Source: Acanthosepion esculentum
Taxonomy: Eukaryota; Mollusca; Cephalopoda; Sepiida; Sepiidae
DNA length: 64,000 bases
Direction of reading: 5' to 3'
Assembly (NCBI GenBank): GCA_964036315.1
Contig: OZ038510.1
Location: 81,291,083 to 81,355,082 of the forward strand
Below are positions 29,458 to 40,916 of this stretch, piece by piece. The notes under the pieces are model-generated. The model worked only from the letters and a program-made list of their open reading frames with translations. It was not told where the DNA came from and made no database searches. Every line of letters starts with the position of its first letter. The first letter of the stretch is position 1. The translations under genes were made by a program, and so were the position numbers.

Positions 29458-29508
<51 letters not shown>

Positions 29509-29560
29509 TATAAATATAATTATATATATATATATATATGTGTGTATATATATATATATA

Positions 29561-29629
<69 letters not shown>

Positions 29630-29630
29630 G
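29458..29630. repeat. (TA)n/(TG)n arrays
   Basis: Several TA runs with short GTGTG interruptions. Confidence 0.95.
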
Positions 29631-29639
29631 ATAAAATGT

Positions 29640-30010
29640 GAGCTTTTTAAATAACCGAGTTTCCTCCACTAAGGGACATTATCTCGGTAAATGTGGAGAG
29701 TTTATTTCCCTCGTGGAACGAAACGCGTTGGTAAAGAAAAGCACATCTTTTCTCTTTTATTTATATTATCTTTACAGGTGTATTTTATTTTTAATTACAA
29801 TTTTCAGTACCTGATTTTCTTACCTAAATAATATGTTTTTTCAGTTCCTATTAATGTTAACTCAAAGTACAAAGTTTGAAGTGCCTGTACGTAAAATATT
29901 TCAAATAAAGATTTATATTTAATATTCTTTGTTGATATTTTGAAAATCGGCTATGATATACCCATGGTTAGTAGTGGTGTAACTTTAATTGATTGTTAGT
30001 GTCCTAGTCA
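29640..30010. other. unassigned stretch
   Basis: AT-rich sequence without recognisable features. Confidence 0.35.
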
Positions 30011-30014
30011 AGAG

Positions 30015-30110
30015 TAAACAGTTATCTTCATCTCTTATACATATAAACTGTCTAAACTCAACCTAGAATGGCCCCCTGGGCTTCGTACTGGATGAAGGAA
30101 AACAAAAAAC
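30015..30110 (-). repeat. family C fragment
   Basis: AACAGTTATCTTCATC, ACTCAACCTAGAATGGC and CCTGGGCTTCGTAC are the reverse of the C 5' region, as at 58.3 kb. Confidence 0.45.
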
Positions 30111-30205
30111 AAAAACAGACTTCTCGCTAAAGTTGTTGAGACCCTGTAAACCCTCCTGTATCCTAGTGACATTATCGCCTTGGCTGGGGTTAAATGATGA
30201 AAAAT
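30110..30205 (+). mobile_element. LINE tail fragment
   Basis: ACCCTGTAAACCCTCCTGTA then CCTAGTGACATTATCGCCTT, GGCTGGGGTTAAATGA and an A-rich end: the conserved LINE 3' tail. Confidence 0.5.
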
Positions 30206-30209
30206 ATTT

Positions 30210-30745
30210 CGTGCGTCCTCACCCAAAAACAACTCGACCACATTCCCGTACACATCGGCACACACCCAAGCAAATGTTGAATGAAACTGCCAACACCTAC
30301 TTATTAACTGTACAATTTACCCCTCTAATTAAAAAAATATATGTATATTTTCTTGGCAACGCCCATTTTACTTGTATCCGTATACAGTGATTCCACTTTG
30401 TCAGTTTTTCGACTTTAAGTATTTCAAGAGGGCTGTTATCTTTTTTATTTATCTTCAGAATTAAACAATTTCTGGGATTGCCCCACAAATTTATAATTAA
30501 TTTGCTATTTTATCATTAGCGTCTTGAGTTTAGCTGCAACAGAAAGCGTGCGTGAGATCTTAATCTTTAGTAATATATTCCCCATGAAATGAAATAGGGT
30601 GATTCATATGAAATGCATTAAGAAAAATACTGCTATAATTAATGCGTTATTTAAATATTTTTAGATATTTACGTGAAAGTCTAAATAGCTATCATTCTGT
30701 CTAAATATGTATATATATATACCCAGAAGACTTTCGCCGCTGTAT
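30210..30745. other. unassigned stretch
   Basis: No recognisable gene, RNA or repeat. Confidence 0.35.
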
Positions 30746-30749
30746 ATAC

Positions 30750-30769
30750 TCTCTCTCTCTTTCTCTTTC

Positions 30770-30822
<53 letters not shown>

Positions 30823-30831
30823 TTTTCTCTT

Positions 30832-30898
<67 letters not shown>

Positions 30899-30905
30899 TT
30901 CTCTT

Positions 30906-30964
<59 letters not shown>

Positions 30965-30965
30965 T

Positions 30966-31012
<47 letters not shown>

Positions 31013-31040
31013 TTCTCTTTCTCTCTCTCTCTCTCTCTCT
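30750..31040. repeat. (TC)n/(TTTCTC)n microsatellite
   Basis: Nearly 290 bp of pure pyrimidine on the plus strand, apart from the flanks. Such a polypurine/polypyrimidine tract could adopt triplex (H-DNA) structure. Open frames across it on both strands are artefacts. Confidence 0.95.
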
Positions 31041-31144
31041 GCTTCGGACCATTCTCAGATCATTCCGCGCGTCCTGGGTATGTTGATAAATTGCATTCGG
31101 CAACAAGACGTCTGATCCGCAGGTTTAGATGTTTTAATTTCTAC

Positions 31145-31258
31145 TATTGTTGAGTTTCCGAGTCCTTGACGAACGTTTTTCTTCTCTTTCACTTCCAGTA
31201 GCCCCTTTGCTGTCTTAGTGGCGTTATCGCCTGGCTTGGAGTGAATTGCTTTAAAAAA
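31145..31258 (+). mobile_element. LINE 3' end with conserved tail
   Basis: TTCCAGTAGCCCC, then CTTAGTGGCGTTATCGCC, TGGCTTGGAGTGAATTGC and A-rich sequence, as at 7.8 and 26.0 kb. Confidence 0.55.
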
Positions 31259-31477
31259 ATAGGGAATTAAAAATATACTTTAAAAAAAGAAAAAAGAAAA
31301 GAAAAAAAAATGGGCAGTCATTAGAATATTCTTTACCAACGACGTTTTCGGAAAAAAATATTGATTATTTTATCGACCTTTTAGAAGTGCGGTCCTGTTC
31401 ATAATATAATAACAGTGTCAAATCGTTGCTTGGATTTTTAATTAAACAGATTTGAAAATAAAAAACGATCGTTGCTG

Positions 31478-31740
31478 GGAATGAGTGCGAATTCCAGTCG
31501 AGTCCCCTACATTCACTTACGCGCAAATACTCCTGGGAAAGTTATGAACCAATTTCTTCTTCTCAGCTATGGGTTAAACAGTAGGAAGTGCAGTTGAAAA
31601 AAAAAAACATTGTTATTCTCAAAAGTGAAATTGTTAATGCAATATCCACTCGCAAAATGAAGTAAGAATTATTCTTATAATGTAAAATATGTTTGCTTTA
31701 TATAAACCACGAAGGGTTGGTAAACCATAAATAAATCGAT
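31478..31740 (+). mobile_element. SINE B copy with downstream flank, unexpanded sister
   Basis: GTGCGAATTCCAGTCGAG, CTACATTCACTTACGCGC, GGGAAAGTTATGAACC and CAGCTATGGGTTAAACAG form a normal B body. The following 140 bp (ACATTGTTATTCTC, AAAATATGTTTGCTTTA, AAGGGTTGGTAAACC) recur at 34895-35024, after the large array. This unit is therefore the uninterrupted duplicate of 31845-35030. Confidence 0.7.
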
Positions 31741-31844
31741 CAATCAATCCCAGAAAAGTGATTTATTTGAAATTAATTAAGACCTCACAAAAGACAAGTA
31801 TGGTTGTTACTTGATATGTAGCTCGCAGCTTGTGAGGGCGATCT

Positions 31845-34800
31845 CATCGGAATGGTTAAATTAGTGAATCGAGCTGGAATTCCAGTCGAGTTCGTTACAT
31901 AAAAGTTACATTCAGTTACATAAGATTTACATGCATGTTACATACAAGTTGCATGTAAGTTGCATACAAGTTACATTCAGTTACATACAAGTTGCATACA
32001 AGTTACATACAAGTTGTATACACATTACTTTCAGTTACATACAATTTGCATACAAGTTACTTTCAGTTACATACAAGTTACTTTCAGTTACATACAAGTT
32101 GCATACAAGTTACTTTCAGTTACATACAATTTGCATACAAGTTACATTCAGTTACATACAATTTGCATACAAGTTACTTTCAGTTACATACAAGTTACAT
32201 TCAGTTACATACAATTTGCATACAAGTTACTTTCAGTTACATACAAGTTACATTCAGTTACATACAATTTGCATACAAGTTACTTTCAGTTACATACAAG
32301 TTACATTCAGTTACATACAATTTGCATACAAGTTACTTTCAGTTACATACAAGTTGCATACAAGTTACTTTCAGTTACATACAATTTGCATACAAGTTAC
32401 ATTCAGTTACATACAATTTGCATACAAGTTACTTTCAGTTACATACAAGTTGCATACAAGTTACTTTCAGTTACATACAATTTGCATACAAGTTACTTTC
32501 AGTTACATACAATTTGCATACAAGTTACTTTCAGTTACATACAATTTGCATACAAGTTACTTTCAGTTACATACAATTTGCATACAAGTTACATTCAGTT
32601 ACATACAATTTGCATACAAGTTACTTTCAGTTACATACAAGTTACATTCAGTTACATACAAGTTGCATACAAGTTACATTCAGTTACATACAATTTGCAT
32701 ACAAGTTACTTTCAGTTACATACAATTTGCATACAAGTTACATTCAGTTACATACAATTTGCATACAAGTTACATTCAGTTACATACAATTTGCATACAA
32801 GTTACTTTCAGTTACATACAAGTTACATTCAGTTACATACAATTTGCATACAAGTTACTTTCAGTTACATACAAGTTACATTCAGTTACATACAATTTGC
32901 ATACAAGTTACTTTCAGTTACATACAAGTTACATTCAGTTACATACAATTTGCATACAAGTTACTTTCAGTTACATACAAGTTACATTCAGTTACATACA
33001 ATTTGCATACAAGTTACTTTCAGTTACATACAAGTTACATTCAGTTACATACAATTTGCATACAAGTTACTTTCAGTTACATACAAGTTACATTCAGTTA
33101 CATACAATTTGCATACAAGTTACTTTCAGTTACATACAAGTTACATTCAGTTACATACAATTTGCATACAAGTTACTTTCAGTTACATACAAGTTACATT
33201 CAGTTACATACAATTTGCATACAAGTTACTTTCAGTTACATACAAGTTACATTCAGTTACATACAATTTGCATACAAGTTACTTTCAGTTACATACAAGT
33301 TACATTCAGTTACATACAAGTTGCATACAAGTTACATTCAGTTACATACAATTTGCATACAAGTTACTTTCAGTTACATACAATTTGCATACAAGTTACA
33401 TTCAGTTACATACAATTTGCATACAAGTTACATTCAGTTACATACAAGTTGCATACAAGTTACTTTCAGTTACATACAAGTTACATTCAGTTACATACAA
33501 TTTGCATACAAGTTACTTTCAGTTACATACAATTTGCATACAAGTTACATTCAGTTACATACAAGTTACATTCAGTTACATACAAGTTACTTTCAGTTAC
33601 ATACAATTTGCATACAAGTTACTTTCAGTTACATACAATTTGCATACAAGTTACATTCAGTTACATACAAGTTACATTCAGTTACATACAAGTTACTTTC
33701 AGTTACATACAATTTGCATACAAGTTACTTTCAGTTACATACAATTTGCATACAAGTTACATTCAGTTACATACAAGTTACATTCAGTTACATACAAGTT
33801 ACTTTCAGTTACATACAATTTGCATACAAGTTACTTTCAGTTACATACAATTTGCATACAAGTTACATTCAGTTACATACAAGTTACTTTCAGTTACATA
33901 CAATTTGCATACAAGTTACTTTCAGTTACATACAATTTGCATACAAGTTACTTTCAGTTACATACAATTTGCATACAAGTTACTTTCAGTTACATACAAT
34001 TTGCATACAAGTTACATTCAGTTACATACAATTTGCATACAAGTTACTTTCAGTTACATACAAGTTACATTCAGTTACATACAATTTGCATACAAGTTAC
34101 ATTCAGTTACATACAATTTGCATACAAGTTACTTTCAGTTACATACAATTTGCATACAAGTTACATTCAGTTACATACAATTTGCATACAAGTTACTTTC
34201 AGTTACATACAATTTGCATACAAGTTACTTTCAGTTACATACAAGTTGCATACAAGTTACATTCAGTTACATACAATGTGCATACAAGTTACTTTCAGTT
34301 ACATACAAGTTGCATACAAGTTACTTTCAGTTACATACAAGTTGCATACAAGTTACTTTCAGTTACATACAATTTGCATACAAGTTACTTTCAGTTACAT
34401 ACAATTTGCATACAAGTTACATTCAGTTACATACAATTTGCATACAAGTTACTTTCAGTTACATACAAGTTACATTCAGTTACATACAATTTGCATACAA
34501 GTTACATTCAGTTACATACAATTTGCATACAAGTTACATTCAGTTACATACAATTTGCATACAAGTTACTTTCAGTTACATACAATTTGCATACAAGTTA
34601 CTTTCAGTTACATACAAGTTGCATACAAGTTACTTTCAGTTACATACAATTTGCATACAAGTTACATTCAGTTACATACAAGTTACATTCAGTTACATAC
34701 AATTTGCATACAAGTTACATTCAGTTACATACAATTTGCATACAAGTTACATTCAGTTAAATACAAGTTTTAAACAAGTTATATACAAGTTATATTCCGT

Positions 34801-35030
34801 TACATTCAGTTACATACAAATTACATCCATTTACACAGTCGAGAAAAGTACGAACGTATTTACTCTTCCCCGGCTATATTAGGATTTGTATCTGAAAAAA
34901 ACAAACATTGTTATTCTCTAAAAAATTGATAATGCAATATTCAATCGGGAAAAAAGAATTATTCTTAGAGTCCAAAATATGTTTCAGCTTTAAATAATCC
35001 ACAAAGGGTTGATAAGCCGTAAAAAAAGAA
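31845..35030 (+). mobile_element. SINE B copy split by a 2.9-kb tandem array
   Basis: Before the array: GAGCTGGAATTCCAGTCGAG then TTCGTTACATAAAAGTTACA. After it: TCGAGAAAAGTACGAACG, CTCTTCCCCGGCTATA and a copy of the 31.6-31.74-kb flank, including GGTTGATAAGCCGTAAAAA. The array starts where B copies have ATTACATTCACTTAC, so the repeat unit (TTACATTCAGTTACAT) probably arose from this segment. Confidence 0.65.
31905..34830 (+). repeat. 32/21-bp satellite array, about 105 units
   Basis: Three blocks of 10-11 bp (CAGTTACATA, CAATTTGCATA, CAAGTTACTTT or CAAGTTACATT) combine into a 32-bp unit. A shorter 21-bp unit lacks the middle block. Runs of alternating 32 and 21 give a 53-bp higher-order period, clearest at about 32800-33300. 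Edge units are diverged and inner units nearly identical. All three plus frames are open for 900 or more codons because no unit carries TAA/TAG/TGA on that strand. The composition of these frames (HTSYIQL-type repeats) and the equal openness of all frames argue against a protein. Confidence 0.95.
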
Positions 35031-36590
35031 AGCGATTCGTTGTAAATATCCTAATTGTATATTATTTGGTTTCATGCGGATATCTTTTTGTCTTCTGGCG
35101 ATTTAAGCTCTTCCTCTTCGATCGCTGTGAATTTCTTTCTCAAACTACCGACAAACATCAATCTCTTAAAAATTGGAGAAAGTGTCACTCCTTTGTCAAG
35201 AGAATACACGAAATGGATGTCCTTAGGCCACAGCACCTGTTCAAATGAGAGTCAAGTTCACCTCGGGGCGCTATATTTCATTACGCTAAACAATGAATAC
35301 ATGATTAGATTAAGGATGGTCAGAGGTTGTAACTCATAGCAGAGATTTCATAACAAAGTAAGGATGAAGTATTTCTGGCTTTGATCACTTTAATAACGAC
35401 GTGGAAAAAGAAAATTAAAAAAAATATTAGCCAGAGGAGATGTTTGTACAAAAAAAGAAAGGAAAATAAGAGCATTTTAAAAGATGTCAATATCTAGCAA
35501 GAGATCTCTCGTTTGACCTATCCCTGGTGACTCTATTCGAAAACTACTGGCTTGTAAAATCCAATAAACCCTAAACGCAAACTAGTAACCTTCCTCCACC
35601 ACCGAGCAAAACCCTAACATACACCTATCATGTTGGAGGGGTGAATTCTCAAATAGACCCCTTATCTTTGTTGTAGAATAACTTTCCGCAGTGGAAACTG
35701 TATTTGGACTAAATTCGGTCCTAAATAGGTTCAACGTACAAAAACGTTAGGAACATGTTATAATAAGTATTACGCAGAGTAATCTAGTTGTGGTAGCTGA
35801 CTACTTTCGTATTCGACTCCCAGTTGACCCTCACTGACTCCTACTTATATTAGGTGGGAGAGTCTATTATCTATAGATTAGGTGTGTTTCACCATAACAA
35901 TCTTGGACGTCTCTTGGGACTCACGCTCACCACAAACCTCATAGAAGTCATATATACGATATATTGCTAAAGATGCCGGATATTTATTTAGTGATATCTC
36001 GATTACTAAAAACTTTCCATGTTCAAGTCTAGGGCTAACTGTTATATTTCTTATATAGTATTCATAAAACAACACACAGTACCACTCTACCTTGAGCGGC
36101 ACTTGGGCCTTGTTTGAGCGAAACTTAGTATAAATCAAAAACTAAGTGAGACGGTGATAATATTAATAACATTACATTATAATTACATTAAATCTAATTA
36201 TTATTAAGGATAAATTAATCAATTAAATAATATCATAAAATTTAACAAATATTTAAATATTTTCTTTTTTTCGCAAAGGTTTTCGTTTTAACTGGTGATC
36301 TTGCATTATGAGTGCTGCCCCTCAAATCGTGCGATCCCAAGATAGACACTTTTTGGGGACTTTTTTGGTGTATAAAGGGGCCAGTGGTTATTCTGAAGCC
36401 AATTTTAACCCATCCGCTTACACAACAAACACGGGTTACAATTTTACATTGAGAAATACAGAATATACGGTGAAAATTCCGTTGTCAATATAAGAATGGA
36501 CACCGAGGTTAACGCCGAATGGCGACAGCCTGTTTCCTGTTTGAATGTTTAAGCAATGTTTACAAATATCATGCAATGTATAAAAATTAT
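35030..36590. other. unassigned stretch
   Basis: About 1.5 kb with no recognisable gene. A short match to family J (TGGCGACAGCCTGTTTCCTG) is at about 36520. Frames at 35009-35339 and 36308-36493 show no known domain. Confidence 0.35.
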
Positions 36591-36597
36591 ATTTTTA

Positions 36598-36599
<2 letters not shown>

Positions 36600-36653
<54 letters not shown>

Positions 36654-36769
36654 GTCTGTAACCTCCCAAAAGTACATTCAGACTATCAAGAAGAAATCAT
36701 TGGAAAATGCGTAGGTTTCTGTGCATCCATGAGAATGTGTCTGCAAATTCAAGTAGTAGAAGTTCATAA

Positions 36770-36842
<73 letters not shown>

Positions 36843-36971
36843 GTAATTATTGTTATTATCTATCTTCTTCTTCTTATTATTATTATTATAATCATTCTTC
36901 TTATTCTTCTTTTTCTTTTTCTTTTATTTTTTCTTCTTCATCTTCTTTTTCTTCTTCTTGTTCTTATAATT

Positions 36972-37002
<31 letters not shown>

Positions 37003-37178
37003 TTATTATTCCTTTTCTTATTCTTATTCTTATTATTCTTATTCTTTTTCTTCTTCTTCTTCTTCTTTTTCTTCTTCTTCTTCTCCTTCTTCTTCTTATT
37101 ATTATAATCATTCTTCTTATTCTTATTCTTATTCTTTTTCTTCTTTTTCGTATTCTTCTTCTTCTTCTTCTTCTTCTT

Positions 37179-37241
<63 letters not shown>

Positions 37242-37245
37242 TCTA
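36600..37245. repeat. (TTA)n/(TTC)n trinucleotide region
   Basis: A short TTA array at 36600-36652, then about 470 bp of interspersed TTA and TTC tracts from 36770. The 197-codon L/I-rich frame is produced by the trinucleotides. Confidence 0.95.
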
Positions 37246-37339
37246 TTTTCTTAGATTTCTATTGTATACATATTTCTTTTCGGGTTCCAGCCAGAGACGT
37301 AACGACAGAAATGACCCCATGAAACTTAGCACTGATCAT

Positions 37340-37975
37340 TTCATAAAAAAACAAAACAACAAAAAACAAAAACAAATTAAGATCACACACATTTTATATA
37401 GATAAAGGTCTTCTTAATTTTTGAGCTCTACCTGTGAGTACAACTTTATGTATTTCTTTAAGACCTGGTCAGTCAGGAAGCCCTTCAGTGTGTCTATCGA
37501 AATGTTTTCCTCTCAACCTGAGGGCTCCAACTACAACTGGAATTATTGATGCCCTCCTGTGCCACATTTTTGAGAATTTCACTTCAACATCCTTGTATCT
37601 GAATAGTGTTTTGAAGATCTTCAAAGATACATTACAATTTGCAGGAACTGCCATGCCAATACGAAAGCACATTCTGTTTTTGTGGGTTTTGGTCACGATG
37701 TCTGGGCGATTAGCATTCATTGTTCTGTCTGTGTGCATTATAAAGTCTCATAAAATCGTTACAGGTCCTATTTCCGTAACTGGGCCTGGGTGGTGTGCAT
37801 ACCAATTTCTTGCAGTTTCCTTTCCGTAAGTGTTGCAGATAATTTCCAGTGCAGATATTGGCCCACTCTATCATGCCGAATTTTATATTGAGGTGGTGCT
37901 AACACTGTGAAACCTGATAAAAGATGGCTACTTGTTTCTGTATATTTATTACAGAATCTCCATTTCGGGTTCACA
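37340..37975 (-). pseudogene. LINE C-terminal zinc-knuckle and PD-(D/E)XK-like fragment
   Basis: Minus strand, N to C: PKWRFCNKYTETSSHLLSGF (C..C...H zinc-finger-like), HDRVGQYLHWKL, then after a frameshift DRTMNANRPDIVTKTHKNRM, the RPDI..K.K..C.I.D motif that resembles a restriction-like nuclease core. MWHRRASIIPVVVGALRLRG and, past a stop, GLKEIHKVVLTGRAQKLRR complete it. This block is found at the C terminus of several animal non-LTR retrotransposon proteins. It is frameshifted and truncated, with a mariner just downstream. Confidence 0.65.
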
Positions 37976-37989
37976 CAAATATTATTATA

Positions 37990-38879
37990 CGAGGGTCATT
38001 CAATAAATAAGGTGAATTTTTCGGTATAAGTACTTCTAATACAGATAGAAGCTTACCTTTTTTTAAACGTAGTCTCCCAGCACTGTCACACACTTTTCCC
38101 ATCTGTGCACAAGCTTCCGTATTCCCTCAGCGTAAAAATCTTTGGACTGATGTCTCAGCCAGTCATTCACAATACTTTTGACTTCATCGTCACTTTTAAA
38201 CTTCGTGCCTCTCGTGAACGCTTTCAAGGGACTAAACAGGTGAAAGTCTGAAGGGGCAAAGTCTGGGCTGTAAGGGGGATGAGGGAGCAGTTCCCAGCCC
38301 AGCTCGTTGATCGTCTGCACCGTTTGGGCTGCTGTGTGAGGCCTTGCGTTGTCATGATGCAAGATGACTCCTTCTGACTAATGACCCCTGCGTTTGTTCT
38401 TTATGTCTTTCAAAGTCCTTGCAATGTCATCCACTGTCACCCTTCTGTCAGACTGAATGAGGTCATTGACTGATTCGATCACCACAGGAGACCTCAATTC
38501 TGTAGGCCTCCTAGGCCTGTCTTCATCCTCAACACTGCTCCGTCCTTCTTTAAACAATTTAGCCCACTTGTGGACATTTTTTTGGCTGAAACATGTGGCA
38601 CCATACACAGTTGACATTCTCCTATGAATTTCAACTGGTTTGCACCCTTCAGCAACCAAAAACTTGATAACTGACCGCTGTTCAATCCTGGAGCATGCTT
38701 CTTGGTCGGCCATCTTTGTTAATCGCCAAAACTCTCAAAGTTTGTTTTTAATCCGCAAAAGAAATTAAATCCATGTGAAAAAGAAGTAAAAGAAAAAAAA
38801 AAGAAAAAAAGAGTAAGCTTCTATCTGTATTCGAAGTCCTTATACAGAAAAATTCACCTTATTTATTGAATGACCCTCG
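37990..38879 (-). mobile_element. mariner element with 67-bp inverted repeats, internally deleted
   Basis: The left end (37990-38056) begins CGAGGGTCATTCAATAAATA and is inverted at the right end (38813-38879) with three mismatches over 67 bp. TA dinucleotides at 37988-37989 and 38880-38881 are the target duplication. At 890 bp, it is about 400 bp short of a typical 1.3-kb mariner. The transposase relic inside explains the shortfall. Confidence 0.9.
38063..38713 (-). pseudogene. mariner (DD34D) transposase with central deletion
   Basis: The start at 38713 gives MADQEACSRIEQRSVIKFLV, then the N-terminal DNA-binding region with VHKWAKLFKEGRSSVEDEDR and PRRPTELRS. The frame reaches KDIKNKRRGH and a TAG, then continues in the same frame SEGVILHHDNARPHTA. 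The second catalytic Asp is in HHDNARPH and the third in SPDFAPSDFHLF. They are separated by 34 residues, as in DD34D mariners. The region with the first Asp is missing. The C terminus, WEKCVTVLGDYV, looks complete. This copy is inactive but its ends could be mobilised by an intact relative. Confidence 0.9.
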
Positions 38880-38881
38880 TA

Positions 38882-39295
38882 TTTAAAAAGAATAACCTGT
38901 ATTTGTTTTATCATCACATGTCGGGTCATGACCTATGACCTCGAGCAAGAGAAGGATGTGATTTTTTTTCTTTTTTCCACTTAATTATGCAAGACAGCTA
39001 TTAACAAATAAATAAATAAATGGACAAAGTTCTAAGCAGGAGATTGTATGTTCTTGATAGAACTAATTTTTGGATTTCTTGTGGAAATAGTGCACCTGGA
39101 TTTTGTTGATTTATTCTTGTGTTCAAAGCTTTAACCACAACAAGGACAGTTTAAATTTTTATGTGTTTCATTTTTATCTTTAATATCATTCAAGTCAAGG
39201 GTCAATTGTTGTCTATTCGCCATATCCTTAAAGTGTTCAATTCCTATCACCTCCTCTTTCACCGTTGGGGTTATTCTCAAAGGTTATGAAATGAC
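38882..39295. other. unassigned stretch
   Basis: No recognisable gene or repeat beyond a TAAA run. Confidence 0.35.
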
Positions 39296-39346
39296 AGTCA
39301 CTTGAAGAAGGCTAGAATGTATAACGGTCGAAACGTTGTGACCCTG
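39296..39346 (+). repeat. family D fragment
   Basis: GTCACTTGAAGAAGGCTAG, ATAACGGTCGAAACGTTGTG. GTCAC before the core can pair with GTGAC after it, but the core starts TTGAAGA rather than CTGANGA. Confidence 0.5.
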
Positions 39347-39429
39347 ACAAGGGAATCATTTCGAATGGATCAGTGCGGAATAAATATGTAAATTTTTCGC
39401 CGTAAAAAAGATTACCCTCAAATCCTTTC

Positions 39430-39550
39430 CCCCAAGAACTAATTCTTCGGGAAGAGAATCCCAACTGAATGCTTCCGTAAACACTACAATCTTAAATTAT
39501 TCAAGTCACGGTTCAATCGTTGTCTTTCCTCAAAATCTTGAAATTCTATC
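39430..39550 (-). repeat. diverged family C fragment
   Basis: GGGAAGAGAATCCCAACTGA, CACTACAATCTTAAATTATT and CAAGTCACGG follow the reversed C order. Confidence 0.4.
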
Positions 39551-39671
39551 ACTTCCTCTTTCACTCATATCAAACCCAAATTAACCATAGGCATTTTAAC
39601 AGCATTCCTCTTACTTGAGCGGCTCACGAGCATTGTCTTGTGTGAACGATAGTATAGAAAATGATAGCATA

Positions 39672-40031
39672 TAGCGATTTTCCAAGCGTAGCTCAGATGT
39701 GGCACATGGCCGAAAGTATGGGGCACCCGGTGAGGATCGAACTCACTACTCAGTCGTAACTGTTCTAGCGAGACAAGCTTGCTAACCATTACACCGCCTT
39801 GAGGTGCCCTATAGTGATATTTGAAGCGTAGCTCAGATGTGACAAGAGGCCGTAAATATGGGGCACCCAGTGAGGATCGAACTCACTACGCAGTCGTAAC
39901 TGTTCTAGCAAGACAAACTTGCTAACCACTACACCGCCTCGGGGTGCCCTATAGTGATTTTTCCAAGCGTAGCTCAGATGCGGCACATGGCCGAAAGTAT
40001 GAGGCACCCAGTAAGGATCGAACTCACTACT
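39672..40031 (-). mobile_element. tandem trimer of SINE A
   Basis: Three head-to-tail copies with a period of about 140 bp: 39672-39810, 39811-39950 and 39951-40031. Each minus-strand unit has GGTGTAATGGTTAGCAAG or a similar A box and GAGTTCGATCCTCAC B box, then GGGTGCCCCATA. The first two end at the same base, GAGGTGCCCTATAGTGAT or similar. The third is truncated at 40031, where a SINE B body begins. Confidence 0.75.
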
Positions 40032-40240
40032 AGAATTTCTGTAGAATCCATTATATTCACTTACATGCTAATACTCTTGGGAAAGGTATGAATCCTCTTC
40101 TTCATCCCCTAGCTATGGGTAAATAGCAGGACAGACCGGGTTCTATAGCCTTGGTTGGCAACCAGTATAGTGGCAGAAAGAAATGGCAACATGCAGAGGG
40201 AGAATAAATCTGCCTCGTCTGTCATGTATCGAAATATACT
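40032..40240 (+). mobile_element. SINE B copy joined to SINE A
   Basis: AGAATTTCTGTAGAATCC, ATTCACTTACATGC, GGGAAAGGTATGAATCC, AGCTATGGGTAAATAGC, CTATAGCCTTGG and CAGAAAGAAATGGCAAC. It lacks most of its tRNA-like head, which is replaced by the inverted SINE A end. Confidence 0.7.
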
Positions 40241-40335
40241 GACAATGATGTAATCTATACACAGTGCTAGCTTAATTTATCTGCTCACAATTTGTTGAAT
40301 AATTTGTCTATATTATTTTTCTTTTCCTGTTTCTA

Positions 40336-40750
40336 TCTAGGAATAAAGCGTTACTGTCGAGTTTGAACGTAGATCGCCAGTGAGCAAAACACAGGCGACC
40401 ACATTTTGTATCAAGAATATCACGTGACCATAGTGGAAACGCATAAGTAGAAAGTAGTGTGACGTCTAAATGATCGCCATTTCTACTTTATCCTCTATTA
40501 CTATACGATCGTGATTTCTAGTCTATCCTCTATTCGCTACATTATTCACTATATTATTTCTCTGTTCAGATCACTATACGGATTACTATTCGAGCGAGTA
40601 TCATCGAGTAAGTACTAACAGTGCCTATGATATTCGAAGGCATTAGACACCAGTATTGTTCAACGGTTTTACTATAGTTGTATCTGCGATTACAAAGTCT
40701 CTACTACAACGAGCATTACTAAATTAACATAGAGTGTTCGTTGACATCAA
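40336..40750 (+). repeat. unexpanded copy of the element bearing the 36-bp repeat
   Basis: Starts CTAGGAATAAAGCGTTACTG and ends TCTACTACAACGAGCATTAC. It contains just over one unit of the future satellite: TATCCTCTATTACTATACG at 40489 and TATCCTCTATT again at 40524, a 35-bp spacing. Its 3' 200 bp match 49946-50153. Confidence 0.7.
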
Positions 40751-40916
40751 AAAACATTCCGAAAAGTATTCTTCTCATATAATTTTAACATATATTTCGT
40801 CTTTAATAACTCTCAAAATGTTGATAAGCCGTAAAAATCAATTAATCTGGACACAGATGTCTGGTATATAGGAATAAAGTGTCGCTGTCGACAATGGAGT
40901 TTGAACACATATCCCT

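Noticed and set aside
30681..31153. Frames of about 140 codons rich in RE/SL on both strands
   Set aside because: Pure TC/TTTCTC microsatellite.
31905..34830. CRISPR-like array
   Set aside because: There are no unique spacers; every part belongs to the repeat, and the context is eukaryotic.
31931..34882. Three overlapping plus-strand frames of 922-983 codons
   Set aside because: All three forward frames are open at once because the 32/21-bp units contain no stop on that strand. This is a property of the repeat, not evidence of protein.
36729..37322. A 197-codon L/I-rich frame resembling a membrane protein
   Set aside because: Produced by TTA/TTC trinucleotide arrays.
39296..39346. Active hammerhead in family D
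   Set aside because: Stem I pairs well (GTCAC/GTGAC), but the core starts with T instead of C and there is no room for a stem III loop.
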